Assembly (NCBI RefSeq): GCF_022230955.1
Contig: NZ_JAKKFI010000001.1
Location: 1 to 64,000 of the forward strand
Direction of reading: 5' to 3'
Length of the DNA: 64,000 nucleotides
From: Micromonospora cabrerizensis
GTDB taxonomy: Bacteria > Actinomycetota > Actinomycetes > Mycobacteriales > Micromonosporaceae
Made by a program: the position numbers and the translations under genes. Numbering within the stretch: position 1 is the first letter of the stretch; the number at the start of each line of letters is the position of its first letter. A model generated the notes under the pieces. That model did no database searches, was not told the DNA's origin, and saw nothing but the letters and a program-made list of their open reading frames with translations. Below are positions 26,066 through 34,502 of this stretch, piece after piece.

Positions 26066-26770
26066 GTGGGCGCAACGGATCCGGGTTCGGCCCGGGAAGA
26101 GGCGGAGCGGCTGGTCGCCACCCTGCTCGCGGGGGCCCGACTGGCCTCCGCCGGCTCGGCGAACGGCGCGTTCGGCTCGCTGGGCGGGGTGCTGGCCGGT
26201 GTCCTCGGTCACAGTGCCGGCCCGGAGGGCCGGCCCGGCCCCGCAGGTGCTTTCGCCACCGGATCGGCCGAATGCTGCGTCTGCCCGGTCTGTCGGGGCA
26301 TCGCCGCGTTGCGCGACCCTAGTCCGGAATTCGCCGAACGCCTGGCGACCGGCGCCGGAGACCTGGCGGCGGGCGTCGCCAGCCTGCTCCGCGCGTTCTC
26401 CCCGGCGGAACCGCCCCCGACGAGCCCCTCCGAGCCGCCATTCGAGCGGCCCGCCGCCACCTCGCCGACACCGGCCCCGAGCACCGACGATGTGCTTCCG
26501 CAGCCGGCACCGCACGAGCCGTCCGCCGCAACCGGCGACAACCACGTGTGGCGCGATGCCACCCGCACCGGGCATGATTCTCAGCCGGCGCCGGAGCGGG
26601 ATGTCTGGTCGGTCGCCACCCGGACGGCGGACCCACTCGCCCCGGCCGCCGCACCACCCGTCGACGACGCCGGGTCGGCGACCGTACCGGCACCGACCAC
26701 CCGTCCCGTGGTGCCCGCCTCGCGGGCGCCTGACGACACCGACGCGCAAGCATCGGGCGACGGCGCCTGA
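26066..26770 (+). CDS. Disordered Pro/Ala-rich protein with a Cys cluster
   Basis: About 234 residues. The N-terminal about 110 residues are ordered-looking, with a Cys cluster CCVCPVC (about residues 68-74) that could bind metal. The rest is Pro/Ala/Thr-rich and probably disordered. I favour the GTG at 26066 because GAGGAG lies 6 nt upstream; GTGs at 26021 and 26036 would give a slightly longer N-terminus. It sits between the SRPBCC and glucokinase genes. Function unknown. Confidence 0.65.
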   Translation: MGATDPGSAREEAERLVATLLAGARLASAGSANGAFGSLGGVLAGVLGHSAGPEGRPGPAGAFATGSAECCVCPVCRGIAALRDPSPEFAERLATGAGDLAAGVASLLRAFSPAEPPPTSPSEPPFERPAATSPTPAPSTDDVLPQPAPHEPSAATGDNHVWRDATRTGHDSQPAPERDVWSVATRTADPLAPAAAPPVDDAGSATVPAPTTRPVVPASRAPDDTDAQASGDGA

Positions 26771-26845
26771 GCGCGGGACATTCCGACCCGGACCGGCATG
26801 CCGCCGGGACACCGGCCGGACGGCACAGCAGAGGGGGCGGCAGCG

Positions 26846-27793
26846 GTGACGCTGACCATCGGAGTCGACGTCGGTGGCACGAAGGTGGCCGGCGGTGTCG
26901 TGGACGACACCGGCAAGGTCCTCGTGCAGACCCGACGGGACACTCCCGCCGATGACGTCGGCAAAACCCGCGACGTCATCATCGAGCTGGTCGGCGAGCT
27001 GGCAGCCGGGCGGACGATCGAGGCCGTCGGCATCGGCGCGGCCGGCTGGATCGACGCGAGCCGCTCGACAGTGCTCTTCGCCCCGAACCTGGCCTGGCGC
27101 GACGAACCACTGCGCGAGTACGTCAGCAAGGCCGTCGGCCTGCCGGTGATCGTGGAGAACGACGGGAACGTGGCCGCCTGGGCCGAGTTCCGGTACGGCG
27201 CCGCCCGCGCCGCCGACGACTCCATGATCATGTTCACCATCGGCACCGGTGTCGGCGGCGGCATCGTCCTCGGCGGCGAGCTGATGCGCGGCGCGCACGG
27301 AATCGCCGCGGAACTGGGCCACATGCTGGCCGTCCCGGACGGGCACCAGTGCGGCTGCGGCCGGCTGGGCTGCATCGAGCAGTACGCCAGCGGCAGCGCC
27401 CTCGTACGCTTCGCCCGGGCCGGCGCACGCCAGGAGCCGAACCGGGCCACCGCGCTGCTGGATCTGGCCGGCGGCGAGGCCGAGGCGATCACCGGCCCGA
27501 TGGTGACCGCCGCCGCGCAGGGCGGCGACCCGATCTCCGCCGAGGCGTTCGCCCAGATCGGCCGGTGGCTGGGCACCAGCCTCGCCGACATGGCGCAGAT
27601 CCTCGACCCGCAGACCCTGGTGGTGGGCGGCGGTGTGATCGACGCTGGTGACCTGCTGCTCGGCCCGACCCGCCGTTCCTACCGCGACGCGCTCGCCCAG
27701 CGTGGTCGCCTGCCCGTCGCCGAGGTGCTTCCGGCGGAGCTGGGCAACAGCGCCGGCGTGATCGGCGCCGCCGACCTGGCCCGCCGGATCTGA
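26846..27793 (+). CDS. ROK-family glucokinase
   Basis: About 315 residues. The ATP-binding DVGGTK motif is at the N-terminus, the catalytic Asp lies in ENDGN, the zinc motif is CGCGRLGCIEQ and the C-terminal GGGVID is present. These are hallmarks of ROK glucokinases that phosphorylate glucose to glucose-6-phosphate, feeding glycolysis and trehalose synthesis. No DNA-binding domain is present, so it is a kinase, not a ROK repressor. GTG start after GAGGGGGCGG. Confidence 0.93.
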   Translation: MTLTIGVDVGGTKVAGGVVDDTGKVLVQTRRDTPADDVGKTRDVIIELVGELAAGRTIEAVGIGAAGWIDASRSTVLFAPNLAWRDEPLREYVSKAVGLPVIVENDGNVAAWAEFRYGAARAADDSMIMFTIGTGVGGGIVLGGELMRGAHGIAAELGHMLAVPDGHQCGCGRLGCIEQYASGSALVRFARAGARQEPNRATALLDLAGGEAEAITGPMVTAAAQGGDPISAEAFAQIGRWLGTSLADMAQILDPQTLVVGGGVIDAGDLLLGPTRRSYRDALAQRGRLPVAEVLPAELGNSAGVIGAADLARRI

Positions 27794-27804
27794 GGCGGTC
27801 GGGG

Positions 27805-28497
27805 ATGGGCTCACCACTGCGGGTGGTGTCGTACAACATCCACAGCCAGCGCGACGACACCGCCGCGCTGGCCGCGGTGGTCCGGGCCGCGCGCCCGGAC
27901 GTGGTGATCGTGCAGGAGGGGCCGCGCCGGTTCCGGTGGCGGCAGAAGTCCGCCACGCTGGCCGAGTCCTTCGGCCTGGTGGTGGCCGCCGGCGGGCTGC
28001 CGGCGCTGGGCAACCTGCTGTTGACCAGCCTGCGGGTCCAGGTGCGGGCCACCCGGTGCCAGCGCTTCCCGCTGACCCCCGGCCGGCACCTGCGCGGCGC
28101 CGCCTACGCCGACTGCCGGGTCGGCGACGCCCGCTTCACCCTCGCCGGCTCACACCTGTCCACCGACCCGGCTGAGCGGCCGGCTCAGGCCGCCGAGTTC
28201 AAGCGCGTGCTGGACGAGGCGACCAACCCGGTGCTGGCCGGGGCGGACCTCAACGAGGGCCCGGACGGGCCGGCGTGGGCGACCGTGTCGCGCGGGTTGA
28301 CCGACGCCGCGGTCGCGGCCGACCGGGCGGACCGGCTCACCTACTCCTGCGCCGAGCCGCGCCGCCGCATCGACGCGCTCTTCGTCGACCCGCGGATCAC
28401 GGTGGTCGACTACGACGTGGTGGACACCCCGCAGACCCGCCGGGCCAGCGACCACTTCCCGGTCCTGGTCGACCTGCTGCTGCCCGACGCCGACTGA
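27805..28497 (+). CDS. Endonuclease/exonuclease/phosphatase (EEP) family protein
   Basis: A 230-residue EEP-fold hydrolase. The metal and catalytic motifs are present: YNIH near residue 10, QEGP, GSHLS, AGADLNEGPDG and the C-terminal SDHFPV. There is no signal peptide. Substrates in the family range from DNA to phospholipids and sugars, so the substrate is not assignable. It follows the glucokinase by 11 nt. Confidence 0.85.
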   Translation: MGSPLRVVSYNIHSQRDDTAALAAVVRAARPDVVIVQEGPRRFRWRQKSATLAESFGLVVAAGGLPALGNLLLTSLRVQVRATRCQRFPLTPGRHLRGAAYADCRVGDARFTLAGSHLSTDPAERPAQAAEFKRVLDEATNPVLAGADLNEGPDGPAWATVSRGLTDAAVAADRADRLTYSCAEPRRRIDALFVDPRITVVDYDVVDTPQTRRASDHFPVLVDLLLPDAD

Positions 28498-28613
28498 CCC
28501 CCGACGCCGGCTCGACCGTCGACGCTTCCCCGTCAGGGCTGGACATCCGGCTCCGTTGTGGAGAGGATTTCGCGGCGACCGGCACGCCTGCCGTACCAAA
28601 AGGAGTTGTTCCG

Positions 28614-30020
28614 GTGTCCACCTCCACCGACCACGGCCGGCCCGACCCCGAGACGACCCCGTCCGCGCTGAGCAGCGACGGTCGCCCGGTCTCCGACCGG
28701 GGCGACACGGTCTGCGTCATCGGGGCCGGGGCCAGCGGCCTGACGGCCATCAAGAACCTGCGCGAGCACGACTTCGGCGTCGACTGCTACGAGCGGGAGA
28801 CCGGCGTCGGCGGCGCCTGGAACTGGCGACACGACCGCAGCCCGGTGTACGCGAGCACCCACCTGCTGTCGTCGAAGCCGTTCACCCAGTTCCCCGACTT
28901 CCCGATGCCGGACTCCTGGCCGGACTACCCGCACCACAGTCAGCTGCTGTCGTACTTCGAGCGCTACGCCGACCACTTCGACCTGCGCTCGCACATCTGG
29001 TTCGGCACCGAGGTGATCCGGGTCGAGCCCGCCGAGGGCGACCGGTGGGACGTGACCACCCGCTCCACCGGCGGGTACGGCCCGGAGCGCACCTCCCGCT
29101 ACGCCGCCGTGGTGATCGCCAACGGCCACAACTGGTCGCCGAAACTGCCCCGCTACGAGGGGCTGGAGGAGTTCCGCGGCGAGATCATGCACGCCTCGTC
29201 CTACAAGGACCCGGCGCAGCTGCGCGGCAAGCGGGTGCTGGTCGTCGGCGCCGGCAACACCGGCTGCGACATCGCCGTCGAGGCCGCCCAGCAGGCGTCG
29301 CGCTGCTGGCACTCCACCCGGCGCGGCTACTGGTACGCGCCGAAGTACGTGCTCGGCCGCCCCGCCGACCAGGTCAACGACACCCTGCTGGCGCTGCGCG
29401 TGCCGCTGCGGGTGCGGCAGTGGCTCTACCACTGGACGCTGCGCCTGACCGTCGGCGACCTCACCCGCTTCGGCCTGCCCAAGCCCGACCACCGGGTGTA
29501 CGAGACGCATCCCATCGCGAACAGCCAGCTCGTCTACTACGTGGGCCACGGCGCGATCGGCCCGGTGCCGGACATCGCCCGGTTCCACCCGTACGCCGTG
29601 GAGCTGGCCGACGGTCGTCAGATCGACCCCGAGGTGGTCATCTTCGCCACCGGCTACCTGCCGCGCTTCGAGTTCCTCGACGCCTCGGTGTTCGCCGACA
29701 GCGCGGGCGCGGGCCGGCCCACCCTCTGGCTCAACGCGTTCACCCCCGGGCACCCGACGCTGGCGGTCGCCGGCCTGTTGCAGCCGGACTCCGGGTTGTT
29801 CACCCTGTCGCACTGGCAGACGGTGCTCTTCGCCCGCCTGCTGCGGGCCCGTCGGGACCGGCCGGAGCGGGCCGCCGCGTTCGCGTCTCGGGTGCGGGAG
29901 CGGGCCGGGGAGCGCTACTCCGGGCAGGTCAAGGAGAGCAGCCGGCACTGGTTCGAGGTCGGTCACGCCGACTATCTGCGCGCCATCCAGCGCGCCCTGC
30001 ACGACCTGGAGGCCAAGTGA
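28614..30020 (+). CDS. Flavin-containing monooxygenase (FMO-like)
   Basis: About 468 residues. The FAD Rossmann motif VIGAGASGL lies near residue 45, the FMO fingerprint FRGEIMHASSY (FxGxxxHxxxY) near 190, a second NAD(P)H Rossmann motif VVGAGNTG near 215, and FATGYLP near 345. It probably oxygenates N- or S-containing or Baeyer-Villiger substrates; the natural substrate is unknown. GTG start with AAGGAG 8 nt upstream. Confidence 0.9.
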   Translation: MSTSTDHGRPDPETTPSALSSDGRPVSDRGDTVCVIGAGASGLTAIKNLREHDFGVDCYERETGVGGAWNWRHDRSPVYASTHLLSSKPFTQFPDFPMPDSWPDYPHHSQLLSYFERYADHFDLRSHIWFGTEVIRVEPAEGDRWDVTTRSTGGYGPERTSRYAAVVIANGHNWSPKLPRYEGLEEFRGEIMHASSYKDPAQLRGKRVLVVGAGNTGCDIAVEAAQQASRCWHSTRRGYWYAPKYVLGRPADQVNDTLLALRVPLRVRQWLYHWTLRLTVGDLTRFGLPKPDHRVYETHPIANSQLVYYVGHGAIGPVPDIARFHPYAVELADGRQIDPEVVIFATGYLPRFEFLDASVFADSAGAGRPTLWLNAFTPGHPTLAVAGLLQPDSGLFTLSHWQTVLFARLLRARRDRPERAAAFASRVRERAGERYSGQVKESSRHWFEVGHADYLRAIQRALHDLEAK

Positions 30021-30051
30021 CTTCCCCCGGCCGCGGACGAGAGGCAGACCA

Positions 30052-30867
30052 GTGACCGAGCTGCGGATCATGCGAGGCCGGGAGTGGTCGCGTCCGGTCC
30101 GGCCGGCGCGGCGGGAGGTGCTCAGCGCCCTTCCCGAGCTGGAGGAGGGGCGTCCGCCGCTGCTGTTCGTCCCCGGCTTCGGGCACGGCGCGTGGGCGTT
30201 CGCCGAGCACTGGTTGGGTCACGCCGCGTCGCGGGGTTTCCCGGCGTACGCGGTGAGCCTGCGGGGGCACGGTGGCAGCGAGCCGGCGCCGGAGGCGACC
30301 CTGCGGGCGTACGCCCATGATGTGGTCCAGGTGGCGGCGAGCCTGCCGCGGCAGGCGGTGCTGGTGGGCCACGGCGCCGGTGCCCTGGTGGTGGCGCACG
30401 CGTTGGCCCGCTACCCGGCGCGGGGCGCGGTGCTGGTGGCACCCGTCTTCGGTGGGTGGGGGGTGCTGGGCGCGGCGCTGCGCCGGAACCCGGCGGGCAC
30501 CCTGCCGGCGGTGTTCGGCGGGCCGCTGCGGCTCAACCGCGGGCAGTTGTTCAGCCGCGAGCTGCCCGACGAGGAGGCCCGACGGCACGTCGGACGGCTC
30601 GGTCGGGCGGGCCGGCGGGCGCAGTGGGCGCTGCTGGGCGAGCCGGAGGCCGAGCCGGCCGTGGGCTCGCCTCCGGTGCTGGTGCTGGGCAGCCCGGACG
30701 ACCGGGTGGTGCCGGCGTCGACGTTGACCCGGGTGGCCCGCCGCTACGGTTCGGCCCCGCTGCTCTTCCCCGGCATGGGCCACGACCTGATGTTGGACGC
30801 GCGGTGGGCGGAGCCGATCGACGCGATCCTGGACTGGCTGGAGAAGGAGCCCGCCCCGGCGCGATGA
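30052..30867 (+). CDS. Alpha/beta-hydrolase-fold protein lacking the nucleophile Ser
   Basis: A 271-residue alpha/beta-hydrolase-fold protein. The nucleophile elbow reads GHGAG at 106-110, with Gly108 (codon GGC at 30373) where Ser is expected. The other triad members are present (PDDRVV, GMGHDL), as is an oxyanion-hole HG-type segment near residues 41-47. It may be a non-hydrolytic binding protein or a pseudoenzyme; one base change (AGC to GGC) would account for the loss. It follows the monooxygenase closely, probably co-transcribed. Confidence 0.88.
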   Translation: MTELRIMRGREWSRPVRPARREVLSALPELEEGRPPLLFVPGFGHGAWAFAEHWLGHAASRGFPAYAVSLRGHGGSEPAPEATLRAYAHDVVQVAASLPRQAVLVGHGAGALVVAHALARYPARGAVLVAPVFGGWGVLGAALRRNPAGTLPAVFGGPLRLNRGQLFSRELPDEEARRHVGRLGRAGRRAQWALLGEPEAEPAVGSPPVLVLGSPDDRVVPASTLTRVARRYGSAPLLFPGMGHDLMLDARWAEPIDAILDWLEKEPAPAR

Positions 30868-30895
30868 GCCCTGGGGCCTCGGTGCGGCCCGTCGG

Positions 30896-32404
30896 TCAGC
30901 CGCTGGCCTGGTGGGTGGCCGGGCTGGCGGTCGGGGCGGTGGCGGGTCGCGGCACCCGGGCGACGCCGTCGGGGTTGGCGTCGGTGCTGGACAGGCGACC
31001 GACCACGGTGCCGCCCTCGTCCAGCGCCCGGAGGTAGGAGCGGGCCCACGCCTGGATGTCGTGCTCGTCCAGGTGGGCGCGCATGGCCCGCATCCGTTGG
31101 GTGACGTCGGCCGGGCTGGCCCGCAGCGCCGCACGGAGGCCCTGCTTGAGCCCTTCCAGGTCGTGCGGGTTGACCAGGTACGCCTGGGACAGCTCAGCGG
31201 CGGTGCCGGCGAACTCGCTGAGCAGCAGCGCGCCGGTGTCGTCCACGCGGGCGGCCACGTACTCCTTGGCGACCAGGTTCATCCCGTCGCGCAGCGGGGT
31301 CACCGCCATCACGTCGGCGACCCGGTAGAGCGCGGCCAACTCGGCCCGGTCGAAGGGCTGGGTGAGGTAGTGGATCGCCGGCTCGCCGACCCGCCCGAAC
31401 TCGCCGTTGATCCGGCCCACCTCGCGCTCGATGCGCTCACGCAGGATCTGGTACTGGCCGACGCGTTCCCGGCTCGGCATCGCGACCTGCACCAGCACCG
31501 TGTCGCGGACCTTGACGTCGCCGGTGGCCAGCAGTTCGCTGTACGCCTTGAGGCGCTGCTCGATGCCCTTGGTGTAGTCCATCCGGTCCACGCTGAGGAT
31601 GACCTGCCGCGGGTCGCCGAGATCCTGTCGGAGTCGGCGGGCCCGGGCGGCCACGTCGGGCCGGGCGGCGAGCGCGCCCATCTCGGCGGTGTCGATGGAG
31701 ACCGGGAACGCGCCGATGCGGACGACCCGGTCGTCGATGCCGATCCGGCGGTCGGTGGCCGGCAACTCCAGCACCCTGGTCACCAGCTGGGCGAAGTTGT
31801 GCGCCGCCTGCACGCGCTGGAAGCCGACCAGGTCGGCGCCGAGCATGCCGCGCAGCAACTCGGCCCGGCGGGGCAGTTGCATGAACAGCTCCGGCGGCGG
31901 GAATGGCACGTGCAGGAAGAACCCGATGCGCAGGTCGGGGCGGAGCGTGCGGAGCAGGCCCGGGACGAGTTGCAGGTGGTAGTCCTGCACCCAGACCACC
32001 CCGCCGGGCTCGGCCACCTGGGCGGTCGCCTCGGCGAAGCGCTGGTTGACCCGCTGGTACGCCTCCCACCAGCGGCGGTGATGCTGCGGCTGCTCCACGG
32101 CGTCGTGGTAGAGCGGCCAGAGGGTGGCGTTGGCGAACCCCTCGTAGTGGTCGCGCAGGTCTTCCGGGCTGAGCGCGACGGTGTGCATCCGGACGCCGTC
32201 CACGTCCGGCAGTGCGGGGGCCGGCCCGGTGCCGCCGGCCCAGCCGACCCACGTCGCCGGGGTGTGCCGCAGAAGTGGGTGCAGCGCGCTGACCAGCCCA
32301 CCCGGACTGCGTCGCCACTCGCAGGCCCCGTCCGGGGCCTGGCTGTCGTCGATGGGGAGGCGGTTGGCGACCACCACGAGGGAACTCTGTCGCATCTCGG
32401 GCAT
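30896..32404 (-). CDS. otsA: Trehalose-6-phosphate synthase (OtsA)
   Basis: About 502 residues of glycosyltransferase family 20, which joins UDP/GDP-glucose to glucose-6-phosphate. Motifs: SPGGLVSAL, WVGWAGG, VQDYHLQL, FLHVPFP, DRMDYTKGI and LRDGMNLVAKEY. It makes trehalose, a main compatible solute and glycolipid precursor in actinobacteria. The otsB phosphatase is not in the window. The ATG start (MPEMRQSS) at 32404 is preferred; MRQSS at 32395 is also possible. Confidence 0.95.
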   Translation of the reverse strand: MPEMRQSSLVVVANRLPIDDSQAPDGACEWRRSPGGLVSALHPLLRHTPATWVGWAGGTGPAPALPDVDGVRMHTVALSPEDLRDHYEGFANATLWPLYHDAVEQPQHHRRWWEAYQRVNQRFAEATAQVAEPGGVVWVQDYHLQLVPGLLRTLRPDLRIGFFLHVPFPPPELFMQLPRRAELLRGMLGADLVGFQRVQAAHNFAQLVTRVLELPATDRRIGIDDRVVRIGAFPVSIDTAEMGALAARPDVAARARRLRQDLGDPRQVILSVDRMDYTKGIEQRLKAYSELLATGDVKVRDTVLVQVAMPSRERVGQYQILRERIEREVGRINGEFGRVGEPAIHYLTQPFDRAELAALYRVADVMAVTPLRDGMNLVAKEYVAARVDDTGALLLSEFAGTAAELSQAYLVNPHDLEGLKQGLRAALRASPADVTQRMRAMRAHLDEHDIQAWARSYLRALDEGGTVVGRLSSTDANPDGVARVPRPATAPTASPATHQASG

Positions 32405-32554
32405 TCCGATCAGCAGAGGACTGACCGCCGCGAGCAAGGGAAAACCGGTCAGTCAGCGGGGGAAGTGACGTACAGCGGTATTCCTACTGACAGTAAGTTA
32501 CACCACTGTTACGGCGTCGGCGGGCCGGTGCTGTCCCGGGATGCGGGCCGGAGG

Positions 32555-33409
32555 TCAGACGACGGCGCCGTTGTCCGGGTCGTCCTCGTCCTCGTCGCCG
32601 GGGCGCAGCCGCCAGATCAGCGTGACGAAACCGGCCAGGATGCCGGTGAACCCGAACAGGGTGACCGCCGACTTGTCGATCGGGAGCAGCCAGGGGAAGA
32701 GGAAGAGCATGAACCCGACGACCACCCCGAGCACACCGATCACCGCGTACTTGCTGAAGCGGGGCAGCGGCGGCGGCGGGGGCGGGTGGTAACCCTCGTC
32801 GTCGTCCTCGTCGTCGGGCAGGTCGGCGCCGAAGGTGTCCAGCCCGTCCAGGAGTGACGGCTCGTCCGGTCGGGTGCCGCGCCCGACCGAGATCCCCGAG
32901 ATGTCGGTCGCGGACGGCAGCCGGCGCACGTCGGTGGCGGTCGGACCGGGCTCGTCGGCCCCGGAGCGGGTCAGCGGACCGGCGGTCGGCTCGTCCCGGG
33001 CGTCCCGTTCGTCCACGTTCTCCGAGGCCGGCCACGGGTGCTCGTCGGTCGTCGGGGTGGTGTGGAAGCCGGCCACGATGCGCGCCCACTCGGCGTCGAT
33101 GTCCGGTTCGTCGCGCGCTGGCGGCTGCTCCGGGGTGCTCTCGTCGGCAAGCTGGGTCAGGTAGTCCCGTGCGGTGGTCAGGTGCGAACGGTCGACGTAG
33201 AGCCGGTCGACCGGCCGGGCCGGCACGGTGGTGGTGCGGGTGACCGGGTTGAGGTCGGCGGAGGGCTGGAGGTAGGCGGCGATCCCGCCCGCGGCCAGCA
33301 CGTCGAGCAGGTGCTCGCCGACGCGCGGATCGACGTCGCCGACGACGGCGTACTCGTTCGCGTCGAGCCCGTTGTCCCGCCGTCCCCGGCGGGCCCCACC
33401 CGCTGACAC
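32555..33409 (-). CDS. Membrane protein with acidic disordered region
   Basis: About 284 residues, not recognised. An N-terminal domain (about 1-90) has a DUF2007-like look (VGDVDPRVGEHLLDVLAAGGIAAYLQ). A long acidic, Pro-rich disordered region follows (about 95-215), then two membrane helices near 220-240 and 250-270 and an acidic C-terminus. The GTG start is chosen because a GGGGAAG ribosome site lies 5 nt upstream. It could be an envelope sensor or scaffold; function unassigned. Confidence 0.65.
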   Translation of the reverse strand: MSAGGARRGRRDNGLDANEYAVVGDVDPRVGEHLLDVLAAGGIAAYLQPSADLNPVTRTTTVPARPVDRLYVDRSHLTTARDYLTQLADESTPEQPPARDEPDIDAEWARIVAGFHTTPTTDEHPWPASENVDERDARDEPTAGPLTRSGADEPGPTATDVRRLPSATDISGISVGRGTRPDEPSLLDGLDTFGADLPDDEDDDEGYHPPPPPPLPRFSKYAVIGVLGVVVGFMLFLFPWLLPIDKSAVTLFGFTGILAGFVTLIWRLRPGDEDEDDPDNGAVV

Positions 33410-33788
33410 CCGGACTTCCCCCTTAACGCGCCTTCCGGCGCGGCCACTTCGCCCCTCGACGCCCGTCCGCACGCCGTGCTCTGAATCGTGACACGTCAGG
33501 GCATGGTTCCGGGAGTGCGTTGTGTCGCGTCTTCCAAAGTCACGGCTGCTGCCGCAGGTCACGGCAGGGCTCCTTTGTCCGTTCTTGCGCGACAAGTGCG
33601 ATCTCGGTGATCGGTGGCATTCAGGCGACCGACGCCCTGTTCACCTACCAACGATCGAGGACCGGGGGTGCGGTCGATGCGTCAACTCGGCGCTTCGTCC
33701 GTTGTGGGGAGGGCGCGCGCTTCGTAGGCTCGGCGGCACGCTCCCGGGCATGGTGCTGTCCCGGGGCACACCACGGGAAAGGACGCCG
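33410..33788. other. Divergent intergenic region
   Basis: 379 nt between the membrane-protein gene and the acyltransferase. Open frames here are unconvincing and lack ribosome sites. It should contain promoters for both flanking genes; I cannot place them confidently. No repeat seen. Confidence 0.4.
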
Positions 33789-34469
33789 GTGCTCTACTGG
33801 CTGTTGAAGTACGTGCTCCTCGGTCCGCTGCTCAAGCTGATCTTCCGCCCGCAGGTGGAGGGGCTGCACCACGTGCCGGCGACCGGCCCGGTGATCCTGG
33901 CCAGCAACCACCTCTCCTTCTTCGACTCGATCTTCATCCCGTTGATCGTTTCGCGGAGGGTCACCTTCGTGGCCAAGGCGGAGTACTTCACCGGCAAGGG
34001 GATCAAGGGCCGGTTGATGAAGATGTTCTTCGTCGGCACCGGCACGATCCCCGTGGACCGTTCCGGCGGTCAGGCCGCCCGCGCCGCCCTGGACACCCAG
34101 TTGCGGGTGCTGCGCGCTCAGGGAGTGGCCGGCATCTACCCCGAGGGCACCCGCTCCCCGGACGGGCGGCTCTACCGGGGAAAGACCGGGGTGGCCCGGC
34201 TGGCCCTGGAGAGCGGTGCGGTGGTGGTGCCGGTGGCGATGCTCAACGCCGACGAACTCCAGCCGCCCGGCCGGCTCCTCCCGCGGGTCGGCCAGGTGCG
34301 GGTCCGCTTCGGCGCGCCGCTGGACTTCTCCCGCTACGCGGGGCTGGCCGGCGACCGGTTCGTCGAGCGCGCGGTCACCGACGAGGTCATGTACGAGTTG
34401 ATGGAACTCTCCGGCCGCGAGTACGTCGACATCTACGCGCAGAAACTCAAGACGCCGGTCGCGGCTTGA
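33789..34469 (+). CDS. 1-acyl-sn-glycerol-3-phosphate acyltransferase (PlsC-like, Rv2182c-type)
   Basis: About 226 residues of the PlsC family. NHLSFFD (NHX4D-type) lies near residue 37 and EGTRSPDG near 118, with AEYFTGKG between. It acylates lysophosphatidic acid in membrane phospholipid synthesis. GTG start (VLYWLLKY) after AAAGGA; the upstream frame extension is not homologous. Conserved synteny suggests this is the ancestral copy, with the TetR-linked one at 16800 as a paralogue. Confidence 0.88.
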   Translation: MLYWLLKYVLLGPLLKLIFRPQVEGLHHVPATGPVILASNHLSFFDSIFIPLIVSRRVTFVAKAEYFTGKGIKGRLMKMFFVGTGTIPVDRSGGQAARAALDTQLRVLRAQGVAGIYPEGTRSPDGRLYRGKTGVARLALESGAVVVPVAMLNADELQPPGRLLPRVGQVRVRFGAPLDFSRYAGLAGDRFVERAVTDEVMYELMELSGREYVDIYAQKLKTPVAA

Positions 34470-34502
34470 CGCGGGCTCAGCCGTTGAGCCGCGTCAGACG
34501 GC

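Noticed and set aside
28275..28613. Extended start for the flavin monooxygenase
   Set aside because: Overlaps the EEP gene and lacks homology; AAGGAG marks the GTG at 28614.
33522..33788. N-terminal extension of the second PlsC
   Set aside because: No homology and no ribosome site; the family N-terminus begins at 33789.
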